A stretch of 35,523 nt of DNA from Candidatus Peribacteria bacterium RIFCSPLOWO2_12_FULL_55_15 (GCA_001789045.1 MFYG01000012.1:1-35523), one strand, 5' to 3'. Positions 15,571-23,743 are shown, numbered from the stretch's first letter. The notes: a model not told the origin generated them from the letters alone. Numbers and translations are program-made.

Positions 15571-16566
15571 TTATGTTGCCACCATCATCCTCCGCAATTC
15601 CTTAATGCGGTTTTTGGTGGATGGATGCGTTCCGAATAGACTTTGGAGAGAATCGAGGAGCGACTGATTGCCTGCCTCCAGCGGGTCGGCGATGCAAAGG
15701 GCGGCAATGCTGCGCTTGCCGTCGAGCTGCTCCACTCTGGGATCTGCGGTGATTTTTTCAAGAGCGGTGATGAGGCCTTGAGGATTGCGGGTGAGATAGG
15801 CGGACTCCGCATCGGCCAGAAGCTCGCGCTTCCGCGAGATGCCCAGCTGCACGAGGATCGCGCCGATGAAGCCGATGATCCACACGGCGATGATGGCGAG
15901 AAAGACAATGGCGCCGGATTTGTCGTCTCCATGGCTCCTGCCACCGCGCGAACGGCCGGAGAACCAGAGCGATCGCAGGATCATGTCGGCAATAAGTTGG
16001 ATGATGCCGGTCATCGTGATCGCGACAAGCATGGTGCGCGTGTCGCGATTGATGATGTGCCCGAACTCATGGGCGAGTACCGCTTCCAATTCCGCGGGGA
16101 TAAGTTTCTTAAGAATTCCACGCGTGACAGTCACGGCCGCCTTGTCGGGCGAATAACCCGTAGCGAAGGCATTCAGGCTGTCATCCTCCATGACAAAGAC
16201 CCGCGGCGTCTTGATGCCAGTGCGGATGGCGAGGTTTTCGACGATGCGATAGAGTTCAGGCGCATCAGATTTCTTGATGGGATGCGCGCCGGAAAGCGAG
16301 AGAATCATGTTCTTGCCGCTGAAGACCATGACGATCATCCAGAGGATGGATCCTCCGATGATCCAGGGGCTCAGTGTGAAGAACAGATTGCCGGTTTGCG
16401 TGGTTGCATCGCCGTAGCCTGATCCGCTGAACGCCATCAGGATGAAACTGCCCAGATACAGAATCGCGAGCAGCATCGCCGGAAAGAGTGTAAACAGGAA
16501 CGCGGTGCGCCACCGGTTCTTGGCAATGGCATCGTAGAAGGTCTGTGAGAGCTTAGTATCGGCCAT
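15571..16566 (-). CDS. htpX: M48 family membrane metalloprotease HtpX
   Basis: This 331-residue protease removes damaged membrane proteins. Two N-terminal membrane helices (about 21-45 and 62-82) precede the zinc site HEFGH (166-170) in the context VLAHEFGHIINRD. A further pair of helices lies around 180-240, and the third zinc-ligand region is RELLADAESAYL. Length and order match HtpX. The start at ATG 16564-16566 has no Shine-Dalgarno. It follows lemA by 15 bases on the same strand, a widespread pairing in which both respond to envelope stress. Confidence 0.95.
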   Translation of the reverse strand: MADTKLSQTFYDAIAKNRWRTAFLFTLFPAMLLAILYLGSFILMAFSGSGYGDATTQTGNLFFTLSPWIIGGSILWMIVMVFSGKNMILSLSGAHPIKKSDAPELYRIVENLAIRTGIKTPRVFVMEDDSLNAFATGYSPDKAAVTVTRGILKKLIPAELEAVLAHEFGHIINRDTRTMLVAITMTGIIQLIADMILRSLWFSGRSRGGRSHGDDKSGAIVFLAIIAVWIIGFIGAILVQLGISRKRELLADAESAYLTRNPQGLITALEKITADPRVEQLDGKRSIAALCIADPLEAGNQSLLDSLQSLFGTHPSTKNRIKELRRMMVAT

Positions 16567-16581
16567 ATGACAAACGGACGC

Positions 16582-17139
16582 TTAGAACTGCACCTTCGGG
16601 ACCGCCGTCTCCGTCGTCTCGATTTGGAAGAAGTCGCTCTTCTGGAAGCCGAAGCGACTCGCGATCAGATTACTCGGAAACTGCTCGATCTTCGTGTTGA
16701 GCTGCTGCGTCATCTGATTGAAGAAGCGGCGGGCGGCCTGGATCTTGTCTTCGGCATCCACGAGTTCCTGCTGTAGGTGGAGAAAGTTCTGGTTCGCTTT
16801 GAGTTCTGGATAGTTCTCCGCCACCGCGAAGACTGTCTTCAGTGCGCCCGAGAGCGCCGTCTCCGCGGCCTGCATATTGTTGAGGTTCCCCGACTGTCCG
16901 GCAGTGATGGCACGCGTCCGCGCATCGGTGACCTTCGTGAAGACCTCTTTCTCGTGCTTCGCGTAGCCCTTCACGGTCTCGATCAGGTTCGGGATCAGAT
17001 CCCATCGACGCTTCTGCTGCACGCTGATATCTGACAGCGCCTCCCGCATGCGATTTCGGAGTGTGACGAGTCCGTTGTAGACTCCCATGAAGTACAGGCC
17101 GACGATGATGATGCCGATCAGGACATAGAGGATAGTCAT
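16582..17139 (-). CDS. lemA: LemA family protein
   Basis: This 185-residue protein has one N-terminal membrane helix (TILYVLIGIIIVGLYFMGVY), the family motif NGLVTLRNR, and the conserved YxxxxKxE-type segment in VKGYAKHEKEVFTKVTDAR. The rest is a helical bundle with NYPELKANQNFLHLQQEL near 110. I start at ATG 17137-17139; the longer frame overlaps the divergent typA start. LemA proteins are membrane proteins with the bulk outside the cell. Their exact role is unclear, though pairing with HtpX is common. It is divergent from typA, with only about 55 bases shared for both promoters. Confidence 0.94.
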   Translation of the reverse strand: MTILYVLIGIIIVGLYFMGVYNGLVTLRNRMREALSDISVQQKRRWDLIPNLIETVKGYAKHEKEVFTKVTDARTRAITAGQSGNLNNMQAAETALSGALKTVFAVAENYPELKANQNFLHLQQELVDAEDKIQAARRFFNQMTQQLNTKIEQFPSNLIASRFGFQKSDFFQIETTETAVPKVQF

Positions 17140-17194
17140 GGTAGTTGGAGGAACGTGGGCAACAGTGTACACCACATGTATGCTCTCGCAACAC

Positions 17195-19003
17195 ATGAGC
17201 ATCAGGAATATCGCGATCATCGCGCACGTTGACCATGGAAAGACGACGCTCGTCGATGCCCTCCTCAAGCAAGGTGGAGCCTTTGCTGCTCATGAGAAGG
17301 TTGGCGAGCTTGTGATGGACAGCAATGCCCAGGAACGCGAACGAGGCATTACGATTTATGCCAAAAACGCTTCCATCCAGTATAAGGATTGTCGCATTAA
17401 CATCGTGGATACACCCGGTCATGCGGACTTCGGATCCGAGGTGGAACGAGTGCTGCGCACGGTCGACTCTGTCCTCCTCCTTGTCGACGCACAGGAGGGT
17501 CCAATGCCACAGACGAAATTCGTCCTCAAAAAATCCCTGGAGTTGGGATTGCGGCCGATCGTGATCATGAATAAGATTGATAAGCCTGCCGCAAATCCTC
17601 TGAAGGCGGTCGATCGCGTGTTCGATCTCTTCGTCCAGCTTGGGGCAAGCAATGAACAGTTGGATTTCCCATGCCTCTTTACGATCGCGCGCGAAGGTAT
17701 AGCGAAGCGTTCCCTTGAGGACGAAAGTAAGGATCTCACTCCGCTCTTTGAGACCATCATGACGCATGTGCCTGCAGCCGCAGAGAACACGGAGGTCCCT
17801 TTTCGCATGCAGCCAAGCAATCTTGTATACGATAACTTCGTCGGGCGCCTCGCCGTCGGGCGCGTGTACGAGGGAATGGCCAGAGCCGGAGACAAGGTAT
17901 GGGTGAAGAGCGCAACATTGGAAATGCGTGCAGGAAAAATCACAAAGATTTTTGTGTACCGTGGCATCGAACGCATGGAGGCAGAGGAAGCGGCGGCCGG
18001 GAACATCGTCATCATCGCCGGCATCCCCGATATCAATGTTGGAGAAACGATCACCACGAACGAATGGGCAGAGCCCTTGCCCGCCATTCGGATCGATCCC
18101 CCGACGGTCTCTATGACGTTCAGCGTAAATAGTTCACCTTTCGCAGGCCGCGACGGGAAGCTCCTCACAACGAGGCACATTCGTGAGCGTCTTCTTCGGG
18201 AAGCGGAGACGAATGTTGGACTGAGGATGGAAGAGATTCCCAACAGTGACAGCTACAAAGTTTCCGGGCGCGGCGAGCTGCATCTCTCCGTGTTGCTCGA
18301 ACAGATGCGCCGCGATGGATTTGAGCTGGAGGTCGCGCGGCCTGAGGTGATCTTCCGCGAGGAAAATGGTGTAAAAGAAGAACCCGTTGAACATGTGGTG
18401 ATCGACGTTCCGGAACCTTCGGCAGGAACTGTCATCGACCTGCTCAGCCGCCGCAAGGGCGAGCTCATGGAAATGCGAACAGAGGCAGCGCACACACGCA
18501 TGGAGTTCACTGTCCCTACACGGGGGCTCCTTGGGTTTCGTGGGGCATTCATCATCGAAACCCGCGGTGAAGGGTTTCTCAATCATTCGTTCCTCCGCTA
18601 CGAGCCGTTCAAAGGGGAACTCCCGGGTCGCAATGTTGGCTCGATCATCTCGATGCTTTCCGGGACGGCAACGGCCTATGATCTCTGGAAACTCCAGGAA
18701 CGTGGACAGCTCTTCATCGGGCCGCAGACCGCGCTGTACGAGGGCATGATCATCGGCGAGAACGCGAAGGATCAGGATATCGTCGTCAACGTCACGCGCG
18801 GGAAGAAACTCACGAACATGCGCGCGTCCGGGAGTGACGAGGCGATCAATCTCACGCCCGTAAAACCCATGATCCTCGAACAGGCCCTAGAGTACATCGG
18901 CGATGACGAACTGGTTGAAATCACACCGTCAAATGTGCGTCTGCGGAAAAGACTCCTCCTCGAACATGAGCGAAAGCGTTCGAGGAATGCGGGGAAAGGT
19001 TGA
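17195..19003 (+). CDS. typA: Ribosome-associated GTPase TypA/BipA
   Basis: This 602-residue translational GTPase binds 70S ribosomes and aids growth under stress and ribosome assembly. G1 is AHVDHGKTT (10-18). The switch I/G2 region is ERERGITI, G3 is DTPGHADF and G4 is NKID. Domains II, III and V follow, and the BipA-specific C-terminal domain ends with a basic tail (RKRLLLEHERKRSRNAGKG). I chose ATG 17195 because the family starts M-x-x-RNIAIIAHVDHG; an ATG at 17180 is possible. TATGCT lies 10 bases before this ATG and no Shine-Dalgarno is present, so the mRNA may be nearly leaderless. Its TGA stop abuts the stop of the convergent NYN gene (TGATCA). Confidence 0.97.
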   Translation: MSIRNIAIIAHVDHGKTTLVDALLKQGGAFAAHEKVGELVMDSNAQERERGITIYAKNASIQYKDCRINIVDTPGHADFGSEVERVLRTVDSVLLLVDAQEGPMPQTKFVLKKSLELGLRPIVIMNKIDKPAANPLKAVDRVFDLFVQLGASNEQLDFPCLFTIAREGIAKRSLEDESKDLTPLFETIMTHVPAAAENTEVPFRMQPSNLVYDNFVGRLAVGRVYEGMARAGDKVWVKSATLEMRAGKITKIFVYRGIERMEAEEAAAGNIVIIAGIPDINVGETITTNEWAEPLPAIRIDPPTVSMTFSVNSSPFAGRDGKLLTTRHIRERLLREAETNVGLRMEEIPNSDSYKVSGRGELHLSVLLEQMRRDGFELEVARPEVIFREENGVKEEPVEHVVIDVPEPSAGTVIDLLSRRKGELMEMRTEAAHTRMEFTVPTRGLLGFRGAFIIETRGEGFLNHSFLRYEPFKGELPGRNVGSIISMLSGTATAYDLWKLQERGQLFIGPQTALYEGMIIGENAKDQDIVVNVTRGKKLTNMRASGSDEAINLTPVKPMILEQALEYIGDDELVEITPSNVRLRKRLLLEHERKRSRNAGKG

Positions 19004-19672
19004 TCATTTTCTCCCCTTTTTCCTTGCTTCGGATGATGGGGGATGATACTTTCTCTTCACTAAACCCACCCGTCCCTCGCGCTCTCCCCGACTCTGTCGG
19101 GAAGGAACGCGACGGCGGGTCTTTTCGTGAACAGGTGCGTTCTTGAGAAAGCCCATAAGATCCCGACGACCTAGTGTCGTTACGATATCAACATTCTTGA
19201 TGAGTCCGAAGGATGGACGATGCGCAAAGCCGATATATTCGACTTTCTTTTTCTTGTGACGGACACTGTGCACAGCAGGAATGAGATCCGTATCGGAACT
19301 CACGAGCACCGCCGTGTCGTACACATTGTCGTACGCTCCAGTGAGGAGATCAACGGCAATGTGTACGTCGACGCCCTTCTCCTGGAATACACCGTTGTTC
19401 TCTAGCATATGACCGAACTCCACATGCCATCCCATATTTTCTAAATGGGCGAGAAGGCGCTGCTGCCCCCGGCGAAGCTCCTCACTCTTCGCATCGCCAC
19501 GCGCACGGACCTTGCCGATGTAGTAAGTTGATGAAACAACAGTGCGCCCACTCGCAAGAAACTGCGCAAAAGCTTTATAGTCAAACTCCGACAGCCTCTT
19601 AAAATCCAGCTCTCGCAAATAATGGTACATGTTACTGCCGTCGACAAGAATGACGATGCGTTCTGTGGGCAT
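19004..19672 (-). CDS. NYN-domain (LabA/DUF88-like) putative ribonuclease
   Basis: This 222-residue protein has a PIN-like NYN fold. The acidic residues expected at the metal site are visible in ILVDGSNMY, EKGVDVHIAVD and SSDTDLIP. These domains are predicted RNases. The last 50 or so residues are a highly basic tail rich in Arg and Lys (EKTRRRVPSRQSRGEREGR), probably for RNA binding. The ATG is at 19670-19672 with no Shine-Dalgarno. It converges on typA with zero intergenic bases, so antisense overlap of the two transcripts is likely unless transcription ends inside the genes. The biological target is unknown. Confidence 0.88.
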   Translation of the reverse strand: MPTERIVILVDGSNMYHYLRELDFKRLSEFDYKAFAQFLASGRTVVSSTYYIGKVRARGDAKSEELRRGQQRLLAHLENMGWHVEFGHMLENNGVFQEKGVDVHIAVDLLTGAYDNVYDTAVLVSSDTDLIPAVHSVRHKKKKVEYIGFAHRPSFGLIKNVDIVTTLGRRDLMGFLKNAPVHEKTRRRVPSRQSRGEREGRVGLVKRKYHPPSSEARKKGRK

Positions 19673-19789
19673 GACAGGAAAAGGAGAAGCTGAACCGGAG
19701 TGTACCTGAAAATTGCGAGTGGCGCCGCCGAGAGATGGAGAGCAGACAATGGTCTTGCGCCAGCCCTGTATGCTAAACGTGTGCCAGAA

Positions 19790-20572
19790 ATGATTTTCCT
19801 TATGACTCCGCTCTCAGCCCTCCTCCTCGGTCTCATTGAAGGCTTCACGGAATTCCTTCCGATCTCCTCCACTGGTCATCTCATCATTGCAGAGAAACTT
19901 CTCTCTCTCCATTCATCGCCATTTGTCACGAGCTTTACGATCGCCATCCAAATCGGCGCCATACTTGCAGTCTTTGTGCTCTACGGACAGAAGCTCCTCG
20001 TCTCGCGGATACTGCCACTCCGCATCTTCGCGGCGTTCATCCCTACCGCCATCTGCGGAACCATTCTCTACGGTGTCGTAAAGAATCTATTCCTCGGGAA
20101 CTCGACCATCACACTGGCAGCCATGTTCCTCGGTGGCATAGTGCTCCTCCTCTTTGAGCTCTTCCTACTACCACAAGCCCATTATCCTAACTCTCTCGAT
20201 ACGATCACCTATCGTCAGGCCATCGGCATCGGCCTCATTCAATCTTTCGCCATGGTTCCTGGTGTTTCTCGTTCCGCAGCAAGCATTATTGGAGGTCTTT
20301 CGTTGGGACTTCCACGCAAAACCGCCGTCGAGTTCTCTTTCCTCCTCGCCATCCCCACAATGGTCGCTGCAACCAGCCTTGACCTTGTGAAGAGTGGCGC
20401 CGCCTTCTCTAGAAATGATTGGTTTCTCCTCGTGGTCGGCGCCATCACAGCCTTTTTCACTGCCCTCGCTGCAATCCGATGGTTTCTCCGATTCCTCCAG
20501 TGCCATACCTTCATCCCTTTCGCTCTCTACAGGATTCTGGCAGCCCCGGTGTTCTGGTGGTTCTTGCTGTAA
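19790..20572 (+). CDS. uppP: Undecaprenyl-diphosphatase UppP (BacA family)
   Basis: This integral membrane protein of about 260 residues recycles the lipid carrier of cell-wall synthesis. The first catalytic motif is EGFTEFLPISSTGHL (about 14-28 from this start) and the second is PGVSRSAASIIGG (about 160-172). Eight or so hydrophobic helices span the sequence. I chose ATG 19790 (MIFLMTPLSALLLGLIEG); the ATG at 19802 is also possible, while the longer frame from 19700 adds residues unlike the family. TATGCT at 19769-19774 could be a -10 box. No Shine-Dalgarno is visible. It shows that the cell makes or handles polyprenyl-linked envelope polymers. Confidence 0.95.
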   Translation: MIFLMTPLSALLLGLIEGFTEFLPISSTGHLIIAEKLLSLHSSPFVTSFTIAIQIGAILAVFVLYGQKLLVSRILPLRIFAAFIPTAICGTILYGVVKNLFLGNSTITLAAMFLGGIVLLLFELFLLPQAHYPNSLDTITYRQAIGIGLIQSFAMVPGVSRSAASIIGGLSLGLPRKTAVEFSFLLAIPTMVAATSLDLVKSGAAFSRNDWFLLVVGAITAFFTALAAIRWFLRFLQCHTFIPFALYRILAAPVFWWFLL

Positions 20573-20626
20573 GGGCAGCACACAAGCTCTTCCATTGTGT
20601 ACCTCTCTACTGACATACTTTCCTCA

Positions 20627-22063
20627 ATGCTGTCCGAAAATCATAGAATTGGCTTTCTTTTCCTCTCTTCCCTTCTTGCCATTCTCCTGACAGGAGGAGT
20701 GGTACTCGCCCAGACCACAACAATCGATGCCTCCCGCCTCACTGCTCTCTACGAGACAGCGCTGAATCGCCCGGCTGACATCTATCTCCAATCCCGCATC
20801 GAGGAGGAACGAGCACGCATTCGATCCGCAATCAACCAGGAAATCACGGTCGCTATTGCCCAGATGGAGAAGGAGAAAGAAGGTGTAGACCTCGACACGG
20901 TGTACAGGCGCCAGGAAAAAGTCGTGCGTTTCCTCGAAGAGGAACGCCAGGAAACTCAGGTGGATTTTGCTCTCCTCCAGGACGAAGAGAAAGCCTTCTA
21001 CCTCAACCCCGAAACTGCCAGTGGAACCATCGATGACTACCGCCTCACACAGAGTCATGCCGACCTCCTCGCCAAAAAGGCTGTCTATGAAGAGCGCATC
21101 ACGGCCATCGAGTCCCTCCTCCCTCTCCAGCATGAACGCCTGCAGAAATTGAACACCCGGCAGTGGATCGAGCGCTTCTCCCTCCTCATCCGCATCGCGT
21201 CCATCGGGGGCATGTTCCTCGCGTTCGTCCTCCTCGAACGGTTCCTCCGCTTGCTCCTCCTCCGCCGGTTCAAGCAGCCGAACCAGCGCTATCTCTTCTC
21301 CAAGATTTTCCCGGGCATCGTGTACACCGCTCTGGTCATGTGGGTCATCGGACTCCTCTTTGCCAGCTTTCCCGGCGCCATCACCTCCCTCGGCATCGTC
21401 GGCGCCGGCCTCGCGGTGGCGCTCCAGGACGTCGTCAAAGACCTCGTGGGATGGTTCGTCATCGTCCAGCGCCGCCCCTTCACGCTTGGCCACCGCATCG
21501 CCATCGGCCCGTACACCGGCGACGTCATCGACATCGCCGTCCTGCGGACCACACTCCTCGAAGTAAGCCATCCGTGGAGCGCCACGGCGGCCAGCCCCCT
21601 CGATTCCCTCGAGCGAACGGGAAAAACGCTCCTCGTCCCGAATTCCCTCATTCTCACGCAACCCGTCCTCAACTACCACGCGACCTCCGATTACCTCAAG
21701 GCGGAGATGCAGGTGACGATCACGTACGAGTCCGACTGGAAGAAGGCGGAACAGCTCCTCACCAGCCTCGTCGAGGAAGTAACGGCGCCATACACGGAAG
21801 AGGCGCGGAAGCAACACCAGCACCGGATGTGGATTTACCACGAGGCGAAGGAACCGACGGCCGCCACGGTGTATATGGAGGCCGGAGCGAGCGGCGTCGT
21901 CTTCACGCTCCGGTTCCTGCTCCCAATCGGCGCCCGCCGCTTCGTCACCACCATTATCACGCGACGCGTCCTCGAGGAATTTACGAAGGAGAAGATCGAT
22001 CTCGCCTACCCGACCTCGCGGGTGATCCCGACGCCACCTTTCCCTCCCCCGGCGGAGGGGTAG
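20627..22063 (+). CDS. MscS-family mechanosensitive channel with long N-terminal domain
   Basis: This 478-residue protein begins with a signal peptide or first helix (about 8-28, FLFLSSLLAILLTGG, ending VVLAQ). A mostly helical, charged extracytoplasmic region follows (30-180, many Glu/Arg heptads). Membrane helices start near 190. The pore helix is VGAGLAVALQDVVKDLVGWF, followed by the MscS beta domain (FTLGHRIAIGPYTGDVIDI) and PNSLILTQPVLNY, then the C-terminal alpha/beta domain. It releases solutes on osmotic downshock. I chose ATG 20627; a GTG at 20597 is in frame. CATACT lies 7 bases before the ATG, fitting a leaderless start. The last residues (TPPFPPPAEG) and the stop are encoded by a GC-rich hairpin element, and the 3' end overlaps ogt by 58 bases. 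Confidence 0.93.
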   Translation: MLSENHRIGFLFLSSLLAILLTGGVVLAQTTTIDASRLTALYETALNRPADIYLQSRIEEERARIRSAINQEITVAIAQMEKEKEGVDLDTVYRRQEKVVRFLEEERQETQVDFALLQDEEKAFYLNPETASGTIDDYRLTQSHADLLAKKAVYEERITAIESLLPLQHERLQKLNTRQWIERFSLLIRIASIGGMFLAFVLLERFLRLLLLRRFKQPNQRYLFSKIFPGIVYTALVMWVIGLLFASFPGAITSLGIVGAGLAVALQDVVKDLVGWFVIVQRRPFTLGHRIAIGPYTGDVIDIAVLRTTLLEVSHPWSATAASPLDSLERTGKTLLVPNSLILTQPVLNYHATSDYLKAEMQVTITYESDWKKAEQLLTSLVEEVTAPYTEEARKQHQHRMWIYHEAKEPTAATVYMEAGASGVVFTLRFLLPIGARRFVTTIITRRVLEEFTKEKIDLAYPTSRVIPTPPFPPPAEG

Positions 22064-22554
22064 GGAGAGGAGGTTTTCACTCCTTCATGACGGAGGAGCC
22101 ACCGTTTTCGCCATGCCCCCCACGCATACCCGCCGACGGCGGCGCCGGTCGGAACCACACGATGGCACGGGATGACGATTGCAAGGGGATTGCAGGCAAC
22201 GGCGGCGCCCACCGCCCGCGCCGCCCGCGCATACCCGCACCGCCGCCCCAGCTCCCCGTAGGTCATGCTCTCTCCCCATGGCACTGCGAGAAGCGTCCTC
22301 CAGACGGATCGCTGAAATTCCGTGCCCGTCGGAGCTATGCGGAGCGCACGTAAATCCCTCCGCTTGCCACTGAAGTACTCCTTTAACTGTTCCGAGCATT
22401 CGCTCAGCACCGATGGACACACGGTGCGTGCCCGGAGACATGCGTGGTTTTCCTCCCACCCCTCGAGAAACGTGACACTCGTCACACAATCCATTGTACC
22501 ACTGACACGAAGAATCCCAATTGGTGATGCGCAGTAAATGACAAAAATATCCAT
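22006..22554 (-). CDS. ogt: Methylated-DNA--protein-cysteine methyltransferase
   Basis: This 182-residue protein removes alkyl groups from O6 of guanine onto its own cysteine. The active-site motif is IPCHRVV (Cys130), preceded by RAVGAAVACNPLAIV and the helix-turn-helix segment TEFQRSVWRTLLAVPWGESMTYGELG. The family usually ends near residue 160. The extra tail (PYPSAGGGKGGVGITREVG) is encoded by the GC-rich hairpin repeat at 22037-22076 and overlaps the end of the MscS gene. The ATG at 22552-22554 is preceded on the minus strand by TACTAT and TATAAA with 5-8 bases to the ATG, so this may be a leaderless message. It is divergent from the small membrane gene. Confidence 0.95.
   Translation of the reverse strand: MDIFVIYCASPIGILRVSGTMDCVTSVTFLEGWEENHACLRARTVCPSVLSECSEQLKEYFSGKRRDLRALRIAPTGTEFQRSVWRTLLAVPWGESMTYGELGRRCGYARAARAVGAAVACNPLAIVIPCHRVVPTGAAVGGYAWGAWRKRWLLRHEGVKTSSPYPSAGGGKGGVGITREVG
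22037..22076. repeat. GC-rich hairpin repeat element, copy 1
   Basis: TTCCCTCCCCC, a short loop, GGAGGGGTAGGGAGAG and GGAGGTTTTC. The arms CCCTCC (22042-22047) and GGAGGG (22054-22059) pair. It is shared with 22773-22808 and, in its right part, with 22831-22870. It supplies the stop codon of the MscS gene and the tail of ogt. Confidence 0.6.
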
Positions 22555-22573
22555 AGCACTTTATAGTATTCTC

Positions 22574-22759
22574 ATGTTTATCTCTTTTGGCAATCGCCCC
22601 GGCTCTCCCATCGGTTCCGCCTTTCTCTTCTTTGGAGGTCTCTGCATCGCATTCGGGTTCGCGATCCTCGTGGCCCCCAACCTTCTCGCATACTTCGTCG
22701 CGAGCCTCCTCATCATTCTCGGCATCTCGCTCCTCGGAACAGGATGGAAATTACGATGA
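22574..22759 (+). CDS. Small membrane protein (DUF3096-like)
   Basis: This 61-residue protein is almost wholly hydrophobic, with two helices (FLFFGGLCIAFGFAILVAP and LLAYFVASLLIILGISLLG) and a short basic end (GWKLR). The pattern of a Gly-rich helix, then P-x-LL-x-Y, then a second aliphatic helix with IxLIxxG resembles DUF3096 proteins, whose role is unknown. I start at ATG 22574 to avoid overlap with ogt; an ATG at 22538 in the same frame would add 12 residues and overlap the ogt start by 17 bases. Two hairpins after its stop may end transcription. Confidence 0.6.
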   Translation: MFISFGNRPGSPIGSAFLFFGGLCIAFGFAILVAPNLLAYFVASLLIILGISLLGTGWKLR

Positions 22760-22772
22760 CCGTTCTAGTCGC

Positions 22773-22808
22773 TTCCCTCCCCCGTGTGGGGAGGGCTAGG
22801 GAGAGTGA
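22773..22808. repeat. GC-rich hairpin repeat element, copy 2 (possible terminator)
   Basis: CCCTCCCC (22775-22782) pairs with GGGGAGGG (22788-22795) around a 5-base loop, followed by CTAGGGAGAG as in copy 1. It sits 15 bases after the small membrane gene. No T tract follows, so terminator function is uncertain. Confidence 0.6.
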
Positions 22809-22822
22809 GTAGAGGAATTTCT

Positions 22823-23209
22823 TTAAACCCCCTCTCCTGTATCCTCTCCCCAAGGGAGAGGAGGTTTTTCCCGCCCATCGCAAAATTTCCGAATTGCCTG
22901 CGCACGCTTTGCTCTCTTGAGAGCACTTGCACGAATGGCGAAGAGGAGAACCTCCTCTAGACGACCTTCGAGATTGTGAGTCTCCTGTCGGAGCCAATTT
23001 TCCACTGCCCAATAAGAAGATGGATCCCGCTCCAGGTTCACCGTTGCCACTTGGGCCAGCCGATGGACTACCTCCTGACGCAGACGATGGAGATCGCGCT
23101 GGATTGCGGCAATTTCCGTGTGGTAACGGCTCCAGCTTGCCTCGAATAGATCATCCTCGAGTGAGAGTTTCTCTCTTTCCTCTGGAAATTCCTCGACAAA
23201 TGCACCCAT
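22823..23209 (-). CDS. Hypothetical helical protein
   Basis: This 128-residue protein is not recognised. It is highly helical and charged, with conserved-looking Trp and Tyr (DDLFEASWSRYHTEIAAIQR, then HRLRQEVVHRLAQVA and NWLRQETHNLEGRLEEVLLF) and no membrane helix or signal peptide. The ATG is at 23207-23209, 20 bases from the divergent zinc-ribbon gene. The last 13 residues and the stop lie in the GC-rich hairpin repeat, so the natural C-terminus may have been lost and replaced. A real gene is likely but not certain. Confidence 0.55.
   Translation of the reverse strand: MGAFVEEFPEEREKLSLEDDLFEASWSRYHTEIAAIQRDLHRLRQEVVHRLAQVATVNLERDPSSYWAVENWLRQETHNLEGRLEEVLLFAIRASALKRAKRAQAIRKFCDGREKPPLPWGEDTGEGV
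22831..22870 (+). terminator. GC-rich hairpin with T tract, terminator-like (repeat copy 3)
   Basis: CCTCTCCC (22843-22850) pairs with GGGAGAGG (22854-22861) around CAA, followed by AGG and five T residues. In the plus direction it could end the transcript of the small membrane gene. It overlaps the 3' end of the minus-strand gene at 22823-23209. Its right part matches copy 1 at 22064-22077. Confidence 0.5.
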
Positions 23210-23229
23210 TTTCCCTGATACTACCAGTC

Positions 23230-23406
23230 ATGGACGCTCTGGCAACAAAACATCACTTGCCACATGCGCAGGAAACGTCTCCGCCCCGGGAATCATGTCC
23301 TATCTGCTGCGGAACCCTCGTCGAACAACGCCTGAAATCTTCGTGTTCGCGGTGCGGCCTTCTCTATGAAACCTGCTGTGAGCTCGATCCGCCGCCGGAG
23401 GTGTAG
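23230..23406 (+). CDS. Small zinc-ribbon protein
   Basis: This 58-residue protein has two Cys pairs, CPIC near 23-26 and CSRC near 39-42, spaced as in a zinc ribbon, plus extra Cys in CPICCG and YETCCEL. The first 20 residues are polar with two adjacent His. The end is DPPPEV. It has no other domain, and such proteins usually bind nucleic acid or another protein. The ATG at 23230 follows GATACT by 8 bases with no Shine-Dalgarno. A longer open frame upstream is the antisense of the neighbouring helical gene. A dispersed repeat begins 24 bases after the stop. Confidence 0.65.
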   Translation: MDALATKHHLPHAQETSPPRESCPICCGTLVEQRLKSSCSRCGLLYETCCELDPPPEV

Positions 23407-23430
23407 GAACTGATGGAAAATGTCGGTGTG

Positions 23431-23473
23431 TGTCATGGTGAGGTGCAAAGCGGACGTTGTCACCCTGAGGTGC
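23431..23473. repeat. Pair of dispersed repeat motifs TGTCAnnnTGAGGTGC
   Basis: TGTCATGGTGAGGTGC (23431-23446) and TGTCACCCTGAGGTGC (23458-23473) match at 13 of 16 bases in direct orientation. The same 12-base TGTCATGGTGAG recurs at 35152-35163, and GTCACCCTGAG in reverse at 35175-35185. The remaining bases up to the next gene hold nothing I recognise. Confidence 0.6.
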
Positions 23474-23522
23474 GAGCCTCAGCGAGCCACGACGCCACCT
23501 TTTTCACAGGTCGTTCCTTCCG

Positions 23523-23708
23523 TTACTTCCTCTTCAGCGGCGCGAGGAATAACTCCTCCGAGAGCCAGGGGGCGACACGCGCCTGGAAATCGAGGATTTT
23601 CTCCTTCTGAATCCCTGTTTTCGCCGTTGTGTACTTCTGCCGAAGTTTCCGGAGCTTCATCCGGCGCGTGCGACGGGTATGAATTTCAGTCTGTCGAATG
23701 CGAGCCAT
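23523..23708 (-). CDS. Small basic protein of unknown function
   Basis: This 61-residue protein is strongly basic in its first half (ARIRQTEIHTRRTRRMKLRK, then LRQKYTTAKTGIQKEKIL) and ends with an ordinary folded-looking segment (ARVAPWLSEELFLAPLKRK). The composition suggests nucleic-acid or ribosome binding. I chose ATG 23706-23708; the longer frame starts within polX. It follows the polX stop by 32 bases, and that gap is entirely a heptamer repeat array. I have an impression of similar small proteins elsewhere in candidate-phylum genomes but cannot confirm it here. Confidence 0.65.
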   Translation of the reverse strand: MARIRQTEIHTRRTRRMKLRKLRQKYTTAKTGIQKEKILDFQARVAPWLSEELFLAPLKRK

Positions 23709-23743
23709 GGCGGCAGCGTACAGGTACGAGGCGCTAGGCGCTA
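23709..23743. repeat. Heptanucleotide tandem repeat, five units
   Basis: Five consecutive 7-base units read GGCGGCA, GCGTACA, GGTACGA, GGCGCTA, GGCGCTA. The last two are identical and the others diverged. The array fills the gap between polX and the small basic gene. The polX stop codon (23741-23743) is inside it. Confidence 0.6.

Noticed and set aside
20624-21841. Minus-strand open frame of 405 codons
   Set aside because: It is antisense to the MscS gene; the Glu/Asp/Gly-rich translation is typical of a shadow frame in GC-rich coding DNA.
21163-22353. Plus-strand open frame of 396 codons in another frame of the MscS gene
   Set aside because: Its Arg/Pro/His-rich translation is typical of an out-of-frame GC-rich gene, and it continues opposite ogt.
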